Below are positions 27,347-38,472 of a stretch of DNA of 64,000 bases, piece by piece (positions within the stretch are counted from its first letter, which is position 1; each line of letters starts with the position of its first letter). Origin of the DNA: CAVORB01 sp963736235 (GTDB lineage Bacteria; Pseudomonadota; Gammaproteobacteria; Chromatiales; Chromatiaceae); the NCBI GenBank assembly GCA_963736235.1, contig CAVTOR010000031.1:372001-436000 (forward strand), read 5' to 3'. Under the pieces are notes generated by a model. That model saw only the letters and a program-made list of their open reading frames with translations, did not search any database and was not told where the DNA came from. The position numbers were made by a program, and so were the translations under genes.

Positions 27347-28186
27347 ATGACGAAAGATCTTGCAGTACTTCCGACCGGCAGCATCGATGCCTATATCAGC
27401 GCCGCCTACCAGATCCCCGTACTGACACCGGAAGAAGAGCGGGACCTGGCCGTACGTCTGCGCGACCACGACGACATGGACGCCGCGCGGCGGCTCGTTC
27501 TCTCCCACCTGCGATTCGTAATCCGAATCGCCCGTGGGTACCTGGGCTATGGGCTTCCGCTCCCGGATCTGATTCAGGAGGGCTCGGTCGGTTTGATGAA
27601 GGCGGTGCGCCGCTTCGAGCCCGACATGGGCGTGCGCCTCGTGTCCTTCGCTGTCCACTGGATCCGGGCGGAAATCCACGAGTACATCCTGCGCAACTGG
27701 CGGATCGTCAAGGTCGCGACGACCAAGGCGCAACGTAAGCTGTTCTTCAACCTGCGCAGTGCGAAGAAACGCCTCGGCTGGTTCACGCGCGAGGAAGTGG
27801 AGGGGGTGGCGGAGGATCTCGGGGTAAAGCCCGAGACCGTCCTCGAAATGGAATCCCGGCTCGCCAATCAGGATCTCGCATTCGACGGTGACGACAGCGA
27901 CGAAGGCGACGCGCCAACGGCACCCTCTACCTATCTCGCGGACATGCGCATGGAGCCTGCCAGCGCGCTTGAACGGGAAGACACCGCGACTGATCGTCGG
28001 GAACGGCTCTTTGCCGCCCTAGAAGGATTGGACGATCGCAGTAAGACGATCCTGCAGAAGCGCTGGCTGACCGAGAAGAAGCAGACCCTGCACGAGCTCG
28101 CGCAGCAGTTCGGGGTTTCCGCCGAGCGCATACGTCAGATCGAGAAGAACGCGATGAAGAAGCTGCGACTGCAGCTGGCAATCTAG
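27347..28186 (+). CDS. rpoH: RNA polymerase sigma factor RpoH (sigma-32)
   Basis: Heat-shock sigma factor. The 279-residue protein has region 2 with LVLSHLRFVIRIARGYLGYG and LIQEGSVGLMKAVRRFEPD, the RpoH box QRKLFFNLR (about residues 128-136) that distinguishes sigma-32 from other group 3 sigmas and is the site of DnaK/FtsH control, and region 4.2 ending TLHELAQQFGVSAERIRQIE. Length and ends match E. coli RpoH (284). It follows ftsYEX with its own 205-bp leader containing two promoter candidates, and is closed by a strong terminator. Confidence 0.97.
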   Translation: MTKDLAVLPTGSIDAYISAAYQIPVLTPEEERDLAVRLRDHDDMDAARRLVLSHLRFVIRIARGYLGYGLPLPDLIQEGSVGLMKAVRRFEPDMGVRLVSFAVHWIRAEIHEYILRNWRIVKVATTKAQRKLFFNLRSAKKRLGWFTREEVEGVAEDLGVKPETVLEMESRLANQDLAFDGDDSDEGDAPTAPSTYLADMRMEPASALEREDTATDRRERLFAALEGLDDRSKTILQKRWLTEKKQTLHELAQQFGVSAERIRQIEKNAMKKLRLQLAI

Positions 28187-28205
28187 GCCCAGTTCCGGTC
28201 AGGAA

Positions 28206-28229
28206 AAAACCCGCCAGTTGGCGGGTTTT
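28206..28229. terminator. bidirectional terminator after rpoH
   Basis: AAAACCCGCC-AGTT-GGCGGGTTTT, a 10-bp palindromic stem with A and T runs on both sides, 20 bp after the rpoH stop. It can also serve cardiolipin synthase from the other side (124 bp beyond its stop). Confidence 0.88.
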
Positions 28230-28352
28230 CTGCCTGCCGGGGCAGTTCCATCGATCGTCGGCGTAATTGGCTGCGATTGCAGGAACCCAGACCAAGCCGT
28301 CAGCCTACTGTTTTCCTTAGCGTCTCGGCGAGAGAAACAGCCGCATCGGGGC

Positions 28353-29807
28353 TCACAGGATGGGACCCAACATCGCAATGGTGTTGTTCCATAAACGATG
28401 ACGCCAACTCCAGCCATCGACCACACCCGAGGACACTGGAATGGACTCGGCAATGTAGCTCTCCTGCCGCCCACGCACCTCCGCGGTCAGGACCGGGTCA
28501 TAGAAGAGGATGTTGTTCTCGTAGTTCAACTCGAAGCTGCGGCGGTCCATATTGGCGGAGCCGATCAGGGTGACCTCAGCGTCCAGGGTAAGCGATTTGG
28601 TGTGCAGTAGCCCTCCAACGTACTCAAATATCCGAACCCCCGCGCTGAGCAGATCGCCGTAGTAGCTGCGACTGGCCGCTGCGACGACCCAGGAGTCGTT
28701 CTTGGCGGGGAAAACAATGGTCGTCGCAACTCCGCGGCGAGCGCTGGCACACAAGGCCGCCTGCAGGGGCTCATCGGGGACATAGTAAGGGGTTGTGATA
28801 ACCAGCTCGCGGCGCGCGCTGTAGATCAACGACTCGAACATCTCGGGCATGGCTGAGTAGCGCACCGTCGGACCAGTGCCGATCACCTGCGCGGCGAACC
28901 CCGACCGGGCCGCCGAAATCGGCCGGCGCAGTAGCTCGTTCAGGTCCTCGTCGACGTGAGCCATCCAGTCGCTGGCGAACAGATATTGATTCTGGCGCGC
29001 GATCGGCCCCTCGAACCGGATCATGGCGTCGACCCAGGGTGCATACGCAGCCTTGATGCGAAACTCCGGGTCGGCGCAGTTCTGACTGCCGCAATAGGTG
29101 ATTTGGTCGTCGATGACGACGATCTTGCGATGGTTGCGCAGATCAATCCGCCCTTTGAGTGGACGCAACAGCGGGTTGCCGATCGGCAATGCCCGCGCCA
29201 GACGAACGCCCGCGGCCCGCATGGCCTGCCAGTGATCCGAGCGGATCATGAGGCGCGACCCCAAATCATCCGCCATCGCACGGCAGCTGACGCCGCGAGC
29301 GGCGGCGCGCGTTATTGCCTCGGCCACCTTGCAGCCGTTGTTGTCCGGCAGCCAGATGTAGAAGAGCAGATGGACATGGTCCTCGGCGGCATCGATGTCC
29401 GCAACCATGGCGGCGATGGTCGCATCGGAATCCGCGGGCAGGTGCCCGCTGTTGCCCCCGATTGGCTCGAAACCGCTGATGGAGTGCCCGACTCGAAACA
29501 GCTGTGCATGCCGCTCGGGTACATGGGCGGCGACGTTCTTTGCATCCGCACCCGCTGCTTCGTCCAACTCGGGCATCCGCGCCACGACTTGGCGCACCCG
29601 CTCGACGCGATGCCGCCCGATATTGACCTCACCGAGCAGAACGTAGGCCACGATCCCCAGGATGGGCATGACAACGATGACCACCACCCACGCAATCCGC
29701 GAGGCAGGGTCCCGATGCGGTCTCAGCAGGACCCGCACCACGAGCGCGAACTGGATCAGGACGTGCAACGAAAGTGAGGTCGCGGCCAGGAATTCCGCAT
29801 CACTCAT
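28353..29807 (-). CDS. cls: cardiolipin synthase
   Basis: Inner-membrane phospholipase D-superfamily enzyme that joins two phosphatidylglycerols to cardiolipin. The 484-residue sequence has two N-terminal membrane helices (about 10-27 and 38-57, with the PHRDPASRIAW loop between them) and two HKD motifs: HRKIVVIDDQITYCGSQN (about 228-245) and HTKSLTLDAEVTLIGSANMD (about 399-418). Both catalytic His, Lys and Asp sets are intact. It follows the giant gene on the same strand after 68 bp, so it may share its transcript. Confidence 0.94.
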   Translation of the reverse strand: MSDAEFLAATSLSLHVLIQFALVVRVLLRPHRDPASRIAWVVVIVVMPILGIVAYVLLGEVNIGRHRVERVRQVVARMPELDEAAGADAKNVAAHVPERHAQLFRVGHSISGFEPIGGNSGHLPADSDATIAAMVADIDAAEDHVHLLFYIWLPDNNGCKVAEAITRAAARGVSCRAMADDLGSRLMIRSDHWQAMRAAGVRLARALPIGNPLLRPLKGRIDLRNHRKIVVIDDQITYCGSQNCADPEFRIKAAYAPWVDAMIRFEGPIARQNQYLFASDWMAHVDEDLNELLRRPISAARSGFAAQVIGTGPTVRYSAMPEMFESLIYSARRELVITTPYYVPDEPLQAALCASARRGVATTIVFPAKNDSWVVAAASRSYYGDLLSAGVRIFEYVGGLLHTKSLTLDAEVTLIGSANMDRRSFELNYENNILFYDPVLTAEVRGRQESYIAESIPVSSGVVDGWSWRHRLWNNTIAMLGPIL

Positions 29808-29875
29808 TCGGCAGCGCCTCGTCCGCGCCTGCCCCCGCTCGCCGCGGTCCGTGAAGAAAACTGCGCGGGCATCGT

Positions 29876-32800
29876 CTAGGCCCGGGGTGGACGATGATCC
29901 GCCGCAAGCAGCTTCAGCTGAGACTCGATCGCGCTCAACCGTTGCTCGAGCTCGGAGGGCTGCTCCACTTTCGGGAGGGGCCGGGTGTCTTCCCCGAAGC
30001 CCGACAGGGCGGGTCGCTCGACTTGCGTCACCCGGTGCATCACACGCCAGGGCTTGCCCTTGCCGCCCGCCATCGCCTGCCGCAACGCGCGGGCCTCCTC
30101 GTCATTGCTGGCGAGCCACTCGGGATCCACGACATAGTTGAAGAACTCGTCGAAGTTGCGCTCGGAACCGTCCAGGTAAAAGGTCATGAAGCGATAGCGG
30201 TCGACCTTCACGCCGGGCATGATCGGTCTGTCCTTGAAATCGGTGATGCCTTGGCATTCAACTCCCGAGAGATCCACCTCGAGGGACAGCGCGGAGCTCG
30301 CCGTGCGGGTCTTCGACATGGTCTGCGACAGCGACCCCTGATACATGGGCGACAGCTCGAGCTGGAAACCCGAGACGTTCAGCGCGATGTCCGCGCCCAG
30401 CGCCCACTCCATGTTCAGCGCGCTGCCAACGGTGTGCTCGACGGTCGAGGCGAACTCTTCCGACTCGACCCGCAGCCCGCCGTCCGCGTCCCAGACATAG
30501 CTGTTGACGATATTGCGCTTGCCGGCGCGCACTTTCAGATCCTCCATCTTTCGCTGCCAGACGCGGAAGCTCGAGGTTGCATGCTCACGCTGCTCCGGAC
30601 GGCTTAGGCGCTCGATCTCCTTCTTTTTGGCCTCGACCAGCGCCTTCTTCTTGTCGGATTCCGCCTCGATCTTCTCCTTGATGTCTTCGACCTGCTCCGC
30701 AGCCTCATCGGCCTTTCCCGAGGCCTCGTCGCCCAGATCCCCTAATCCGATCTTCTCGTCCTCGGCACCTTTCGCGGTCTTGGCCGCCGGTGACGGCTTC
30801 CCCTCCTCCCGCTCGACGGCGATCTCCCGGGGCGTGAAGTCCGGGTCGTCGATCTGCGCGGCGATGGTGTCCTCGCTCGCGGACGCGTCGATGATGAAGT
30901 TCTCGAAGAATGCCTCGCGCCGCTTGTCGTCGTCGCGGATACTGCTCACGCAACGCATAGGCCTCGGCGAGGCGGAAGTAGCTCGCCGGGTAACGCGACC
31001 CGAACTGCCGTCGCGCCTCCGGCACATGGGCGAAGAAGCGCTCGCTCGTCGCCTGCATGCCGGTCTGTCCGTCGAGGCTGCCGTTCAGGGTATAGGCCGG
31101 GTTGATCAGGAAGGTGATCGTGGAGACATCCGGGGGAACGTCGCTCACGGGAATGATCTGGTAACCCACCATCCGGCCGGAGGTCGCAAGCCGGCTGACA
31201 AAGACATCCGCGAGCCCCGCGACCACCAGCGCATAGCCGACGTTCTTGGGCACGAAACGGGGACCGAGCTCGGGAAAGCGCCGGTTCGTCCTCGGCGAAC
31301 CCGCGCAGGCTCAAGGTGTCGGAACGGGTCACCGCGGAGGTGGCCGCGATGTTGGTCTCATAGGCCTCGGTCTTGTCCAGGGCAAAGCTCGCGGCGAGCC
31401 CCGCGCGCAGGCCCCCGGCCTCCCACGACAACAGCCGCCCCAGCAGCGGGGCGTTGGCGCCAACTTCCCACTCGTTCTCGTAACCGATGAAGAAGTCCAT
31501 TCCGAAGCCGTGCGTGGTCTCCTCCGAGCGGTTCCAACTGAGCTCCAGCTCTTCCGCCATGGACACGGTGACCGAGGTGGCCTCGTTGTAGCTCTCGGGG
31601 TCAACGGTCAGATTCTCGCTGGGCACGGGCGGCGCGCCTTCGATATACCCGAGCAGCGTCGGCTGGAACTGGGCGTTTCCGATCCACACGAGGTCCAGGG
31701 CCTCGACCCGCTGCTGGGCCCACAAATCGATGCCGTCGCCAGCCGATACCGCGGTGCAGCGGCGCATGATCGCCAGGCGCCGCCCGACCCGGTCCAGCCC
31801 ATAGGTCGGATACTCCGCGACCCGCACGTCCGTGTCCCCGATCGGCAGGTCGTTGACCAGCCGTGCCGGCGCGCCCGGGGTGCCTGGCTCGTCGAAGGCC
31901 CAGCGTCTGACGAATCCCTGCGGCGCGCGCTGGTGCCGAAAGCGTTTGAGCTCGATCCGGCTTCGTTCCCCGTCCCATGCGCGCATCTCGGCAAGCTCGC
32001 CCTGGAAGCCGGTCCGCAGCTCCTTCCCGCGGATACCACCGCCAATGATCCCGATTCCCCCGTCCCGGACATCCAGTGGCAGGGCGAACGACGTGGGCTT
32101 GAGCTCATCGCCTGCTGAACCCTCCTCGCCGTCGACCAACAGGCGCACGCCCCCGGCGTAGTCGACCATCGCGGCCACGTGATGCCAGACGCCGTCGGCG
32201 ACCAGTTCCACCCGGCTACGCCTTTCCTGCCCCTCGACCAGCACCACCGCCGCCAGCTCCTGCTGCCCGTCGTCGCGGGCATCGGTCAGGTAGAGGACGA
32301 AGCGGCCCCAGCCCTCGGACACGTGCACCGATGTCGCGAAGATCACCTGAGCATGGACAACGTCCGGCTTGAAGCGCAACCAGGTCTCTACCGTGCGGGA
32401 GCCGGACTGGAAGAAGGCGGTAAAGTCGTGACGGCGGGTGCCGTCAAAGACCGCCACGCGTTGACCGGGGTTGCCGATGGGCGCGGTACAGGGTCCGAAA
32501 ACGGGCTTACCCACCTCCAGTGTCGTGCCTAGAACGGGATCGGCAAGATCGCCATCGAGCGGATGAAAGGCGACGAGACCCGGCTCCCTCCCGGTGAGCA
32601 CCACCCGGCTGCTGGTCTGCACCTCCTCCAGATCGAGCGCCACGTCCCACAAACGGACCTGGGCAATCCCCTCGCCCACGTCGATGATCCTCAGCTCCTC
32701 GGTCGGCAGGGTGGGGGCGACGACCATCTGGTCTTCCGCCGTCTTCGTCGTGGCGACACCCAGCGGGCTGCCGTGCGGCAAGCCATCGATGTAGAAACGC

Positions 32801-35800
32801 AGGGTGCGCACGGGTAGATCGCTGCCGGCTACGACGGCAACGTGATGCCAGCCGACGGGGACCTCTCCGAGGGTCACATCGAGGGAAATCCAATGCAAAG
32901 GAGGTTTCGGCGAATCGTCTTCCCTTCCGATCCTGGACAGGTCCGTACCACCTTCCACCTCGTCGCGTGTCCGCACCCCCAGCTTGCCGTCAAGCACGCC
33001 GATGCCTTCCCACTCGCCGTTGCTGTCCGGCCTGCTGACAAGCAGGCGCTGCCCTTCACGCAGCGGGAACTGCATCCATGCCTCGAGCGTCCAGAGACCA
33101 TCGGTCGTGCCCCGCGGCAGGACCGCGCCATCTCCACGCACCAAGCCGCGCCGCAGACCGTCCGCGATCCATTGTTCCACCGTCGCGTCGTCGCTTCCGG
33201 CTGCTGCGTCGTAGCGCGACTGACGGACCTGGCCCCGCGCGTCGACATAGCTCAGGATCACATCGCCCGTCGCCGAGGCGAACAGGCTGACCTCGCTGGT
33301 CGCCTCTGCATGGGCGAGCACAGCCCCGCTGGCAGGCAAGCCCTCGTCGTCCGCGGGCGCGAACGACTGGGCCGCGCCAAGGCTCGCGGACGCCGACGCC
33401 GCGAGCTCGAATTGCCCCGCGATGATGGCGATCTCTTGATCGACAAGATCGATATGGCGCCGGGTCTCGTCCCTCTGAATCGTCAGCTCCGCTACGCGGT
33501 TCGGTCCGAGACCTTCGAGCTCCGCGATCTCGCGCTCCACGTCATCCAGCTGGCGCCGCGCCTGACGCCTTCGGTCCCCGAGCTCTTTCAACGCACGTTC
33601 GCACTCTGGGACCCGGGCGCTGGTCGGGACCAGAACGAATTCCGAACCGTTCCAGGTGCCCCAAATTGTCGCGTTCTCCGGAGCATCCGCGAAGGTGCCG
33701 ATGTGGCGCCCGTTCTCGGGCGTCGAGCCAGAGTACCTGAGCCCGCGCCAACCCGACCTCCGTAACCGGCCGGAGAACCGTTCCTGTCGATTGGCGGATC
33801 GCCGCCAGAATCCCATGTCCGTTATCCAGTAGGTCTGCGCCCCGTTGCCCGCCGCATCGAGCGCCGCAAATTCGAGCCCGAGGTGGAAACCGAAGAACGG
33901 CCCCTTCACCGCGGTCAATGTCCTCCGCCCTGGCCCCGCGGAGCGGTTGATGAGCTGAACGTTGGTGCCCCCGAAGAACAACTCCACGCGCCACATGTAC
34001 TCGCCCAGCCCGCCTGCGGCGTGATCCCGCGCGAGCTCCGACTTGTCGATCGCGATCAGCATCCGGCCGTTCGGATCATCGGCCAGTGCACCGACCGGCG
34101 CATTCCCGCTCGGAAGCTTGTCATCGAGCACGAAGAGCGTCATCCAATAGCTGAGGGGATCGTTTTCCCAACGCCGAATGGCCGCCGCGGTCCGCTCGAT
34201 GTCGTGCTTGAGACTCCGCTCTTTGATTCGCAGCCCGGCCAGCGCGGACTGCCGCATCGCCGCTTCGCTTGCCGACCTGAGGAGACCCTCGAGCCGCGCC
34301 AGGCGCTGATCCAGCGCCCGTTTCTTGCCGTGGAGCCCTTCGTATCGGCGGCTGAGGCTTGCCGCCCCTGCATGCGCCTCGCCGACCACGGTCAACGCGA
34401 GATCGCTGGTGACAACGCTCTCATGGGTGGTCGACTCCTGGAAAACCGCTCGGTGCCGGCGTAACTCGAGCGCGGACCAGTCGCCCTCGACGTCGATCCC
34501 CATCGACCGCACCAGGGTCACGCCGTCCGGCACCCGGAAGCGCACCGAAGCCGTCGCCCAGCCGTGCTCGTCGGGATCGGAGATCTGCGTCCCGACGTCA
34601 TCGGCGCCGAACTCCACCCGCTCACTATTGGAGCGACTGGCCTGCCCCCACAGGTAGAATTGGACCTCTCCGGCGCCATCGCGAAAGCGAAACTGGAGCT
34701 CTTCACGATAAACGCCGCCCTGGGCAACACCGAACAGGGCAGGATTCTCGACCCGGGACACGGGGGTGACGCCATCCGCCATGGTGCGTGGGACGGCCAC
34801 CGGCGTGGGCCAGGCCGGCCCGATGACGTCGCCGTCGTTGCGTCCGATGGTGGCATCCACGACCTGCGGCGGATCGCCGTCGAAGACGGCGCCGAGGCGC
34901 CAGTAGGCCGCCAGATCGCGCGAACCGTGGTGCACCGGCCGGTGCAGGTGCTCGCCGAGCTGCTCCGCCGTCAGGGCACGTTGCCACAAGCGCACCTCGG
35001 ACAGCTCGGCACCCTGCGCACCCAGGGCGTCCACATCGTCCGCGTCGCGCGCGCCCATGACCAAGCGTGCGTTACGGCGTGACGAAGGGAGGGGCGACGG
35101 CAGGGGCATCGTCGCGGACGCTTCCCCGTCCACGAGGAAGGTGACGGTGCGCTCCCGAACCCCTTCCGCGAACACCGCCGCCACATGATGCCATTGCCCG
35201 TCGACCACGGAGCGCCGGTCGGCGATGCCATCGACCGCCGGCACATCCGGCGCGCGCAAGGTCAGCCGGCCGTCACTGATCGCCAGCCACATCCCCTCGC
35301 CGACCCCATCACTCGCGGCTGCCCGCGTGGCCTCAGGGGCTCGCGGAAACCAGCCGAGGAGCACGCCGTCGCCCGTCGTGCGCACCCATGCCTCGATGGT
35401 CGTGTCCTTGTCGGTATCGACCAGACCACCGTGGTCGACCAAGATGCGCGTCGACCCGTTTCCCAGCACCAGACCCCGGCGGGGGACCCGCTGCTGCTTG
35501 AGATTAACCGCCTCGCTCGCGGGCCAGCGACGATCGAGGGTGAAGGTGTCTTCCCGCCGAACGGCGCTGTGTCTGCCGTCGAAGACGCGCGTCCCCTTGA
35601 TCTCGACCTCGTCACCGTCGATCAGCCCATGACCGGGGGCGTGCACGATCAACCGCCCTTCGTCCATGCTCATGCCAAGGACCTGGCCATCGAAACGCGC
35701 GGCGGCATCCGCCGAGGCGTCCTGCCAGGTCCCGAGCCCGCCCTCCGGGGGCGTAATGGCGAAGCTGTCGGCGAGGAACACCGGCGTACCCGCGGGAGCG

Positions 35801-37305
35801 CCGATGTCGGTGACCTCGAGGTTGAGCATTCGCAGGCCGGCCCTGAGGTCTCGCGTCGTCCTCACGAAACCGTGCTCACCGAGCCGCAGGCGCGAGCCCT
35901 TCGGCAGACCTTGCTGCAACCGAACGGCGAGGTAGGTCGCCTTACGGCCAACGCGCAACTCGCGCGTGATCTTCCCCAACTCGACACCGCGCGCGACATG
36001 AACACCGTCGAGCGCTGGCGTGCCGTCGAGCTCCAGCTCGACCGCCGCGTCGGCCTCGAACGGCTCATCGCCGTCTTCGTCGCCACTCGTCGCGGCCACG
36101 ATCTCGATCGCGCCACCCTCGCCGCGCCGCAGTATGCCCACCGCGCCTCGCTTCTCGGAGATGGGCACGGCGCGCGCGCGCAGCAGGGTATCCGGCGCCA
36201 GCGTGACCGCACGTTCCCGGCCGCGGAGGCGTGTTTCCGTCTTGCCGCTCTCCCCGGCCGTCGGTGCGAGGGAGCCGTCAGCGCGCAAAGGCAATTGGAC
36301 GGTTCCCACGATTCTGGTCTGATCATCGCCGTGGCCGTCCTGCGCGTCTGGGACTACCGGAACCGCCAGCATGAGACTGGTTGCCACGCGCAACCATTGG
36401 GTCTCGCCGCTGGCCGTTCGCCGCTCCGCCTGACGATCAAAACGCTGCAAGGCCGGGACCCCGTCGATGCGATATCCGGACAAGCCGAAGACACGCCGGA
36501 CGATGGCGGGCCGGCCTGCGCCATCGGCGAGGTCGAATCCCCCATGCTCTCCGGCGCGCACCGAGGTCAGCGTGACCTGGCCCGAACTCCTCCAGTCCGT
36601 GGTCGCAAAATGCCAGTTGAAGCCATCGGGTTCGCCGGCGGGGGCCAACTCGACCGAGAACCCGGTTCGGCCGTCGACGAAGCCGATCAGTGTGGTCGGC
36701 TCGGTGAAGGGATTGTCGTTGGCGTCGCGAAAGTCCAGCGAGTCCACCACCAGGGCCGAACCCGGACCACTGGGCAAGGGCTCGTGTCGCTGGCGGCTGC
36801 GGCGGAAGCGCAGATCGAGCTTGGGAACCAGTCGATTGGCCATGCCGTCGAGCACGAAACGGTCGACCAGCAGCGGCAGCGGCCGCACCACACCCTCGGG
36901 ATCGGGATCGCGCAGGACGCGGAAGACATGCACGTGACCCATTCCGGATACCACGGCGATGGGTGTGACCCGATGACTGCGGCGGGAATCGTAGAGCGAC
37001 CGGGTCAGATACTGCAGCTGGCCCTCATCGTCGAGCAGCGGAGTGCCGTCTGCATGTTGGCGCACATTCTCCTTCGCTTCCCTGGCATGTACGGACGGAT
37101 CGTCATCCTTGCCCTCCACACCGGGCAGTGGCAGGGGCTGCCAGTTCTCCCAGGCATCCAACTGCCGCTCTTCGATGTCGTCCTCGAAACCGTCCCGCCG
37201 GATGGTGTAGACCAACTGGCCGCTTTTGCGGATCCCGACGAGCAGCACCTTGCCCTCGTGGGTAATCATGCGGACATGTTGGATTCCGTCTAACAGCAGC
37301 CGCAT
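29876..37305 (-). CDS. giant LamG-repeat protein, about 2475 residues (two frameshifts); function unknown
   Basis: I do not recognise a named family for the whole protein. From N to C: a beta-rich region (about residues 1-150) with a propeller-like W-rich pattern (AWENWQPLPLPG; GMGHVHVFRVL); LamG/concanavalin-A-like jelly roll 1 (about 608-806; TTIEAWVRT, DGQWHHVAAVF, LSEVRLWQRAL); coiled coil (about 982-1050); an unknown globular domain (1050-1215); coiled coil 2 (1234-1297); LamG 2 (1384-1588; WTLEAWM, GWHHVAVVAG, AQVRLWDVAL); LamG 3 (1614-1808; RTVETWLRF, GVWHHVAAMVDY, AEMRAWDG). Then GYIEGAPPVPSENLT and two Ser/Thr-rich amphipathic beta stretches (about 1895-2005 and 2255-2340) separated by a charged coiled coil (about 2183-2240). 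No signal peptide. Extra bases at about 31278-31283 (G) and 30937-30944 (T) break the frame; correction gives one continuous protein. LamG folds bind glycans or proteins. ATG 37305 has AGGGGG eight bases upstream. Confidence 0.75.
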
Positions 37306-37720
37306 AGGCCATTCCCCCTATTATGGACGTCTCCCGGGGATCGACGTCCTGTCCCCCATGAATGCCAGGCCGAGTTGGCGACCTGCTCGAGGTCCCCGTT
37401 CGTAGCCGAATCTCCCCTCGGGAGACGCGTATTTTTTGCTTCCTCGACGATATCGGAACGCCATCCACAGCGTTGTCGCGGCCCTGGGCGGCAGTCAATA
37501 ACAAAAATTTATCCGGACATCAATGCAACTGAGCATAGCCCATGCACGAGGCGTTAAGACCCACTGATTCCCAGGTATTGATTTTCGACATCCTCCAATC
37601 CGGGGAGCAATTTGTCTTGGCCGGGGAGGAGATGGCAGCCGCCGATCAGACCGCCGGGACGCCTTGTGTTGGCGACCGACTAGGGTTCGGAACGCAAGGG
37701 AGCGCGGGCAGTATCCCGAA
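37306..37720. other. leader of the giant gene and gap to the SLT lipoprotein gene
   Basis: 415 bp without a supported gene. It contains the ribosome-binding site of the giant gene, an imperfect palindrome at 37325-37349, a TCTCCC-CTC-GGGAGA hairpin near 37410-37425 and an AT-rich patch at 37496-37545. Minus-strand TTGATG then TATTGA 17 bases later in that patch is a weak promoter candidate. Confidence 0.4.
37325..37349. promoter_or_regulatory. operator-like palindrome upstream of the giant gene
   Basis: GGACGTC (37325-37331), an 11-base spacer with TCCCGGGGA, and GACGTCC (37343-37349): perfect 7-bp arms. It lies 20-44 bases upstream of the giant-gene start codon, in the 5' untranslated region, so it could be an operator or an RNA hairpin limiting translation. 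Confidence 0.35.
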
Positions 37721-38341
37721 TCACCACCACCCCTGCCCCTTGTCCAGCTTGTCGCGACACCGCTTGAGCTGCGCACCGTAGGTTCGAGCGTAGCCGTCTA
37801 CCTTCCGTGCAACCCGAATCAGCCAGGGCTTGCCGTTGTACGTCCTGCGCTTCCAGCCGCCATGACCCTCATGATAGGCAAGGTACTGATTGTAGGTGTC
37901 CCATTTCGAGATACCGAGGGTGCGCTGGCTGACGTCGGTGTACCAGCCGATAAAGTCCGCCGCGTCTTCGAAGTCGTCCCGGTCCGCAGACCACCTGCCC
38001 GTGTCGCTCTCGTACCAGTCCCAGGTATCGTCCTTGGCCTGCGCGAATCCGTAGGCGTCGGAGACGCGCCACCACATGGGAATCCCGAGCAACTTGTCGC
38101 GCGGCGGCCTGGCGTCGTGCCTGAACGCGGATTCCTGGCGCATGATCGCGAGCTGGATCTGGATCGGCGTGCCCCATTTCTTTTCCGCCGCGCGCATGGC
38201 CTCGTACCAGTCGTCCTTCTCTTCGAAGATGCTGCAGGCATTCTCGACGGATTTCGGCGGAGACGACGAGCAGGCGGCCAGGAGTGACAGCGCCGCAACG
38301 GCGGCGATTCGGAGTACTCGGTCAGGACAGGTGGATCGCAT
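37721..38341 (-). CDS. lytic-transglycosylase-like (SLT domain) lipoprotein
   Basis: A 206-residue predicted lipoprotein. The signal peptide ends in LLAAC (lipobox Cys at residue 24). The mature part contains the goose-lysozyme-like core: AIMRQESAFRHDARPP (about residues 66-80, with the catalytic Glu), then YGFAQAKDDTWDWY (about 97-110), a tyrosine-rich segment YNQYLAYHEGHGGWKR (about 150-165). This pattern marks membrane-bound peptidoglycan lytic transglycosylase relatives. The frame stays open upstream into the patatin region, but the lipoprotein signal fixes the start at ATG 38341. Same strand as the patatin gene (131 bp upstream) and the giant gene (415 bp downstream). Confidence 0.85.
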   Translation of the reverse strand: MRSTCPDRVLRIAAVAALSLLAACSSSPPKSVENACSIFEEKDDWYEAMRAAEKKWGTPIQIQLAIMRQESAFRHDARPPRDKLLGIPMWWRVSDAYGFAQAKDDTWDWYESDTGRWSADRDDFEDAADFIGWYTDVSQRTLGISKWDTYNQYLAYHEGHGGWKRRTYNGKPWLIRVARKVDGYARTYGAQLKRCRDKLDKGQGWW

Positions 38342-38472
38342 GATGTGCGTCTCGTTGGTTGCGCTGAGATAACAGAGGTCGATCACTGGCTGTAGCCCGG
38401 AGTTGACGATCGGATCCATCGCCACCGGCGCCGGCTCGCTGATGAACCCGGGCCGAGCCATGGTCGCATGGC

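Noticed and set aside
35185..37293. 702-codon open frame opposite the giant LamG gene
   Set aside because: Arg/His/Gly-rich shadow of a GC-rich coding strand with no recognisable domain; the opposite strand shows clear LamG motifs.
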